NCBI GenBank assembly: GCA_003003925.1
Contig: PVWP01000011.1
Span: 1-64,000, forward strand
Length of the DNA stretch: 64,000 nt
Direction: 5' to 3'
Origin: Aphanothece cf. minutissima CCALA 015
GTDB taxonomy: Bacteria > Cyanobacteriota > Cyanobacteriia > PCC-6307 > Cyanobiaceae
Part shown: in pieces, positions 63,801 to 64,000 of the stretch
Layout of the letters: each line of letters begins with the position of its first letter
How positions within the stretch are numbered: position 1 is the first letter of the stretch
Notes under the pieces: model-generated
The model's input: the letters and a program-made list of their open reading frames with translations, nothing else
Databases searched by the model: none
What the model was told of the DNA's origin: nothing
Program-made: the position numbers and the translations under genes

Positions 63801-64000
63801 GCCGACCTCGGGACGGCCACCGACGATGACGACGTGCTCCTCGGCGCTGAGGGCGATGACAGCATCGACGGCCTGGGCGGCAACGATCTGATCCAGGGGG
63901 GCTTCGGCGATGACACCCTGATGGGCGGGGCCGGCAACGACACCCTCTTCGGCGGCGACGACAGTGACCTGCTCACCGGCGGCAGCGGCGATGACCTGCT
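48858..64000 (+). CDS. Giant Ig-like/lipase-like/RTX protein, 3' end outside window
   Basis: One frame runs open from ATG 48858 (first ATG after TAG 48837) through the right edge: more than 5,047 residues. Order: about 12 Ig-like modules (to about residue 1090); a class-3-lipase-like domain with IVVAFAGTDEDVDF and GHSLGGG (Ser1219); first RTX motifs; the Ca-binding RTX-associated segment LVLDLDGDG (D1809) with LALDRNGNG; then repeating RTX modules (GGxGxDxL plus YRF..GDGxDTI) to the end. No N-terminal signal peptide, so type I secretion with a C-terminal signal is expected. It is a probable surface adhesin or exoenzyme. Stops were checked through the AT-rich part and at several points in the RTX region. 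Confidence 0.9.
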   Translation, partial: MATVSLPLTPPLLSLAAMSDSGLPGDNLTKATTATINVAAQSGLIVTLGGQSRTAVNGTASFAVQLQPGSNTVSATVRDLAGNISDPGTLVVVRDGSPPATPVLSLDPASDSGTRGDNRTNAASATLLVAAENGSTVSLGNQSQVASAGRASFQVTLAEGSNTFTATATDAAGNVSSSGTLVVLRDATPPPAPLLSLAPASDTGLKGDNITRNATATIVVAAQNASTVSLGGQSKAVVNGKASFQVTLSEGLNILSAIASDTAGNASPAGTLEVFRDVTPPAVPVLTLDPASDSGLQGDNRTNAASVTILVSAEEGSTVSLGGQTRKVGGGGSVAFTVALKRGTNTLSATATDAAGLVSGAGSLVVVRDGSPPATPVLSLDPASDSGTRGDNRTNAASATLLVAAENGSTVSLGNQSQVASAGRASFQVTLAEGSNTFTATATDAAGNVSSSGTLVVLRDATPPPAPLLSLAPGSGGSTALVVSAENGSTVRLNDGRSQVVANGTARFPVVLLQGGNTFSATSTDAAGNQSAAGILVVGVDGNAPLPPVLNLAPASDTGVAGDNLTRLRTVTVQVNAESGSTVSLAGQSQVAIGGSASFQVVLTPGSNVLVATARDQAGNVSAQGSLVVEVDEDPPAAPLVSLDPASDSGEANDDGITNKGRVSISVTAEAGTTVSLGGQTKESTGSPLTFQVDLTSEGNNSFTATAEDKAGNTGSGSLVVVRDTEKPAAPSLSLDPNFDTGSRNDDKITKEASVQVLVRAEAGSTVTLGTDQQKAGADGSAVFTVNLSDGTNTLSATATDVAGNQSDAGSLELTLDANRPAKPVLDLAKASDSGEKDDDDITNKTSVTIEVEAEPDSTVTLGTDEKTVGASGKVVFTVALQEGKNTLSAKTKDVAGNESEAGTLEITLDTEQPNAPTLTLDPASDSGTKGDKLTNKASVTVEVAAEKDATVKLGTQSAQAGADGKARFTVNLTEGTNNLSAKVTDGAGNESDAGTLALKLDTQKPDAPVLTLDPSSDSDPKGDNITKVATATIVVTAESDSTIKLAGQSQKVVAGRAIFQVPLTVGVNNLSATATDEAGNESTAGSLVVTREEQAVAGGVTDAEYALMTGYAHRFARNNQNNLPSLEAMGFEVYAQLSYRGTSNGFEGFTLKRGNDIVVAFAGTDEDVDFVQDFNQYFGKVDQIAGATELYINTLLQIEIDKAKDPSFNPNITFTGHSLGGGLASVMGILFDHPAIAFDSAPFRFITFSPDSVDSIVAYAEAYIQGKGSGLTLPKLTEYASELHGMLIRENLNLEVLPTQAELQGLLGTPESWGAIFSLIPKFFNSGIILSGGIPANWMTAAGLVASNPDLVTRFENVRGYNKPGEFLSLDPFVPMRINREKMVGIDMGHVGGPWWFGDYWRDENTGFASWDLHTGTLWNAFFSDARITGIARRLWQFIPEVFNSKVEEKGYDDPKTSFLEHVTYAPISVGGVTTWGHLLAPFLSEIDKIKTDVPYTEQEVPENYIPGELTVTNPKTGSVENLNKEFEKNALPIIQGLIQLAINYYRTFDRLASDFPTLLSAGRGSITINKTRLVDRLAPAESEGYNSLKAYVAYRIKTEIQDFGSEEITIALFENAGSWALATRTPAVVEITGSDPANGFLLGSYGRDIMKGADGDDVFLADEGDDKVDARGKGKDLVYGGAGDDILYADSEDHVYGGSGVDRYIVTGKTEIQDFDGEGSVEFDGKKLSRGYKDGTSVYYTDNGQGIKYLWLGDRLEVIRNGSDEHLIIKKWKNGDLGITLTDDEADPNKPPKTKRVPARTDPLVLDLDGDGIETIGPDDPANTVYFDQKGNGVPLRTGWVLPDDGFLALDRNGNGRIDSGQELFGDSTPLSFGGTAIDGFDALNQEDTNRDGWVDARDARFGDLRIWRDLNQNGVSEANELASLSELGIAALRVTNTGNRQALANGNQVADLGTFLYADGRSGSSAVVGSTADIDLGVDLSNQQLPPVPIDPSVADLPTLQGSGRVRDLHSAASLSSDLATQLAAFGSLDRAGQQNAIDALLHAWARSSDMTPLRERGAAQGFAVVYDQFERPGHYYYARPGDRPYQSWQEGSSVFTGQQGWVRGAFDPITWEAYVDYFESRLFVIEAMSGDYFHVLPGEVWPTASLEGSLRLDASSVTPTVHIVWRASHLGHALQGRYEALRQQVYEELVAQTRLASVLAPLQGESVDQAGAFSQIESSLRSRAAIDPITAIGDLIDLNAFIARRYGIDRRWHGAELLADLVAAADRTPELIDLLLSSSVYTSDAGEPRLYAGYSAGGYTLLPTDNRRALVGQSADDSFVGTGSADNLSGQDGNDLLLGRGGNDVLRGDGGDDVLEGGSGDDLLLGGAGNDLYRFSRGDGSDTIGDGEGSNTLLLGPGISAADLDFERDGTALIVRLSHGADQIRVAGAFGADGSLQAGLDAIEFADGSLLDSLAIAERLTAGDGRSEAISGTPGDDVIDAGLGDDTVLGLAGEDQINGGEGRDVLDGGSGDDTLAGGDEGDQLRGGLGYDSLLGGAGHDSLDGGAGDDLLAGGAGRDTLTGGAGYDTYRFELGDGSDVITDAGSSGFEESLQFGAGILAADLRAARDGDALVLQVGASDDRLVLQGWFAADAVPLARFRFADGTELTADQVRARLSAPFTPASTRVTGTPDDDERLEGGPDGDLLGGGLGRDTLLGGEGDDTLIGGPGRDLLEGGAGSDLYDFARGDGSDTISNGDGSVTVDRLRFGAGIAPEAVIVRREGDDLLLLVAAAGQPGTAESSGDQLRVLAHFASGGGGLDGVLFSGGESWDTAELLRRTQLATPGHDRLQLGSTADTVEGGAGSDTIDGGAGDDRLSGGSSADNLSGDQGDDTLIGGSEADRLDGGTEDDRLEGGDDDDTLIGGTGNDTLLGQAGNDDLQGGEGDDSVFSGGGSDRVTLGAGADTLVVDLRDQWLRLDASDPEQRETDVLRFGPGIASAAVRIDRSGNDLVLSVTRGPVVTVLDHFRGSGDSASTLERIAFSDEPGTVWTAADVRAAILTATSGNDNLHGFDPGERIDGLAGNDFIDGHGGDDTLIGNGGNDQLTGGDGADSYLFSGSWGQDLIDNGDSVAGRDRILFAADVDPADVVVRRSGDDLLLLRGPDSLRVMGHFRAEASTAAAISSVAFGDAAGTVWDLATLRQRALLGTLGADAITGHAGDDTIEAGGGNDRLRAGPGNDTYRFGPGFGSDRIENEDPAAGRIDTILFAAGITPAQVRASRRGNTLYLSVGSDSLQVDNFFLDGAEGFWRIDRVAFEAEPGTVWSYPEIVARSAGATAAADVLTGTQEAEALAGLAGDDTLLGLAGNDTLAGDADNDQLQGGSGDDTLLGGDGHDLLYGEAGADRLDGGPGDDVLDGGAGRDTIVFGPGSGNDTIYPASESDVVDMGSLNRAQVQVRRSGNDLQLIITASSETLTVLGQFSAAPRVDELRFADAVLDAAAIAAALRSASGGDDALFGGPGADDLDGLGGNDSIDGQGGNDTLRGGPGNDLLTGGSGDDSFRFLAGDGNDLIDAYDTGAGKRDVIELGAGITPDAVAVSRLSGLGFDDLLLTLPGGDSLRVRNFFVGDGEGPAGVLQVRFADGSIWTPALLRARVLVGSAGVDDLRGFSGDDDLRGGGGDDTLAGGTGSDTYRYERGDGDDTINNGDDSPGRVDVLAFGAGISRGDLSLRRVVSNELGFRGTRLADDLLITISGGGSVRVHHFFSGDGLGGWQLDRITFADGSPALDTAAMLAAVRQGTPGDDILLGTAAADTLEGLAGNDTLDGAAGNDTYRFAPGWGQDLILQNDPSTTKVDTAIFVGITRAEVSFRRDATDLFVTLIATGDSLRVVNFFLVDDQNARQIDRFEFSDQTLTPSQIRELLFAPTGGNDLLYGTANSETIDALAGNDTVLAAGGNDLVLGQQGNDSLQGGDGADTLDGGIDNDTLIGGEGNDSFRFGNGRGADLAISSSNQPGLDRVLIDAGLTEAQITLLRTGNDVLLFAPDGSSLRLAGFLAPGQVGRLGSVEFAGGPVWNTEEILTRASQGSPGPDNFLGDDGDNVFSLLGGNDIAYGGKGNDSLDGGADQDDLFGQEGNDTLDGGVGDGASDDLSGGAGDDTYRFGAGDGDDEVRESLNEGNDRLLFRAGLTPADLSFSRVNGDDLQIRTAGGDRLLVKFWFSIQARVERFVFADGTTWLENDVLQRLGGGTEGDDLLTGTLGDDLINALGGRDSAFGRAGNDTIDGGPGGDVQLDGEEGNDLVRGGDDRDYVVGGAGNDTLFGDAGDDVLQAGQGNSVSPLAGNDSDVLDGGTGNDELRGYGFGANPQTGDTLYRFGSDWGLDTISETGTAGSTDTIEFYGGTTPADLVLRYGYSAQFDASRALTISDGTNRVTVFNQSAGPVNAIERIRFLAADGSVIDTWDAARIASEALLATGGNDAIGGTTANESLVGGGGNDTLVGLGGNDSFDGGTGDDLLVGTGGADTYVIRAGFGRDTIRDRFVSGQLANTLRFEGLASSAFRFNVLGNHLQVTDRTDPSNQLTVENFFGSAGAGQPFTLEFSDASWGYEQVAANLSSGTDGDDDIVGTSAADALDGLGGNDRLRGQSGNDTLHGNDGNDTLEGSTGADQLFGDAGDDQIYASGSTIPFVDNDNDTLDGGTGDDTLNGGGGADTFRVGADGGFDTIVISSLTQAFGSFFTDGPAHDDTLLLSGAAPADVTLVRYSYADVRVYVAGGQTVELDSQLYGTRYELGFITFDDGTVWNRAEIVARTLRATDLDDWIYGTGAAEAFDGGIGDDRIEGNTGLDTLRGGAGNDRLWSSYENTYSQEAAGLYGDDGNDTLGGGQLAEGGDGDDVILQAIDQRGGTGNDWLTGNDAATTYRFSLGDGSDTLQDDGFADSSPADRIVFGTGVARSDLRLRASGSDLLLSYSAADSIRILDALAGGNRGTVIERLEFADGSSVTMAELLADLGTATDDDDVLLGAEGDDSIDGLGGNDLIQGGFGDDTLMGGAGNDTLFGGDDSDLLTGGSGDDL
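49125..49455 (+). repeat. 331-bp direct duplication, copy 1
   Basis: This segment is repeated 822 bp downstream (49947-50277), with a single mismatch seen by eye (CCGGTCCTC here, CCGGTGCTC there). The 822-bp offset is exactly 274 codons, so the frame is kept. Near identity at synonymous sites shows recent duplication or gene conversion. Confidence 0.92.
49947..50277 (+). repeat. 331-bp direct duplication, copy 2
   Basis: This is the second copy of 49125-49455. Right at its 3' end the next module is truncated: the text jumps from SLAPG into SGGSTALVVSAENG, losing the usual SDSGxxGDNxT part. The copy boundary is therefore also a recombination scar. Confidence 0.92.
52140..53760 (+). other. AT-richer class-3-lipase-like domain inside the giant gene
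   Basis: Residues about 1095-1635 contain EYALMTGYAHRFARNNQNNL, the strand/oxyanion motif IVVAFAGTDEDVDF and nucleophile elbow FTGHSLGGG (Ser1219). This is the order of class-3 lipases and the Mbeg1/DUF2974-like hydrolases often seen in RTX proteins. Base composition is markedly richer in A and T than the Ig and RTX parts on either side. His and Asp of the triad are not assigned with confidence. Esterase or phospholipase activity is inferred. Confidence 0.72.
54240..55710 (+). other. Ca-binding RTX-associated region (DLDGDG and HCBP-related)
   Basis: The segment TDPLVLDLDGDGIETIGPDD, then TGWVLPDDGFLALDRNGNGR and LNQEDTNRDGWVDARD, has EF-hand-like Ca loops. It is the stereotyped module found in proteobacterial and cyanobacterial RTX proteins. 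It is followed by GSGRVRDLHSAASLS and a helical stretch of about 300 residues leading into the RTX array. Confidence 0.8.
55790..64000 (+). repeat. RTX (hemolysin-type Ca-binding) repeat array
   Basis: Blocks of GGxGxDxLxG nonapeptides alternate with a module of about 100 residues: YRF..GDGSDTI..., LRFG.GI..ADL.., DLLL......I.V..FF, RIEFADGT. The YRF-type element recurs near 55985, 56572, 57025, 58142, 58522, 59476, 59869, 60292, 60775, 61264, 61903, 62356, 62923 and 63535, and continues at the window edge. Such arrays fold as beta-rolls upon binding Ca outside the cell. Confidence 0.92.

Noticed and set aside
53800..64000. CRISPR array or minisatellite suggested by regular repeats
   Set aside because: The repeats are coding, degenerate at DNA level, of variable spacing and keep the RTX amino-acid motif. 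There are no constant repeats with unique spacers.

Overview
The window comes from the chromosome of a high-GC picocyanobacterium of the Synechococcus/Cyanobium lineage. The photosynthesis genes psbA (5' end only), psbX, cp12, ycf66, a high-light-inducible protein and hemB show it is a cyanobacterium. The circularly permuted two-piece tmRNA with tag ANNIVRFSRQAAPVAA points to the alpha-cyanobacterial (marine/freshwater Synechococcus-Prochlorococcus-Cyanobium) branch. Most of the window is dense core genome with many 4-bp ATGA stop/start overlaps.

Layout. 1-6.5 kb: start of psbA (minus), a lipoprotein and a secreted protein, an aspartoacylase, then a coupled trio (glutathionyl-hydroquinone reductase, DUF2301 membrane protein, ABC-F ATPase), an unknown protein and CP12. 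6.5-15 kb: obgE, a MalK/UgpC-type ATPase, mutS2, a VOC protein, hemB, a probable pentameric ligand-gated ion channel homologue, and a dnaJ-type chaperone. 15-20 kb: secreted thioredoxin-fold protein, a lone PilZ protein, small secreted proteins, a solute-binding-like lipoprotein coupled to an MscS channel, and the tmRNA. 20-27.6 kb: RNA methyltransferase, cytoplasmic alpha-amylase, a subtilisin-type protease facing a free-standing copy of its own prodomain, a glycosyltransferase, and two small membrane proteins. 27.6-48.7 kb: smc, PRC-barrel protein, msrB, LpxB-like glycosyltransferase, tRNA-Leu(GAG), accC, yggT, psbX, ycf66, two related lipoproteins, hli, an SbmA/ABCD-type ABC transporter, HIT protein, YifB/ComM ATPase, rpsU, a DUF3747 protein, def, an S9 peptidase and a GltS-type symporter.

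48.86 kb to the right edge is one uninterrupted reading frame of more than 5,047 codons that runs out of the window. It encodes a giant, probably type-I-secreted protein: about 12 Ig-like modules, an AT-richer class-3-lipase-like hydrolase domain, a Ca-binding RTX-associated region, then a long array of RTX (GGxGxDxL) modules. No type I secretion genes are visible, so they and the C-terminal secretion signal must lie to the right or elsewhere.

The observations most worth follow-up are the giant Ig/lipase/RTX protein with its recent 331-bp internal duplication, the ion-channel homologue next to hemB, and the protease/free-prodomain pair. All homology statements rest on reading motifs by eye; no database search was run.
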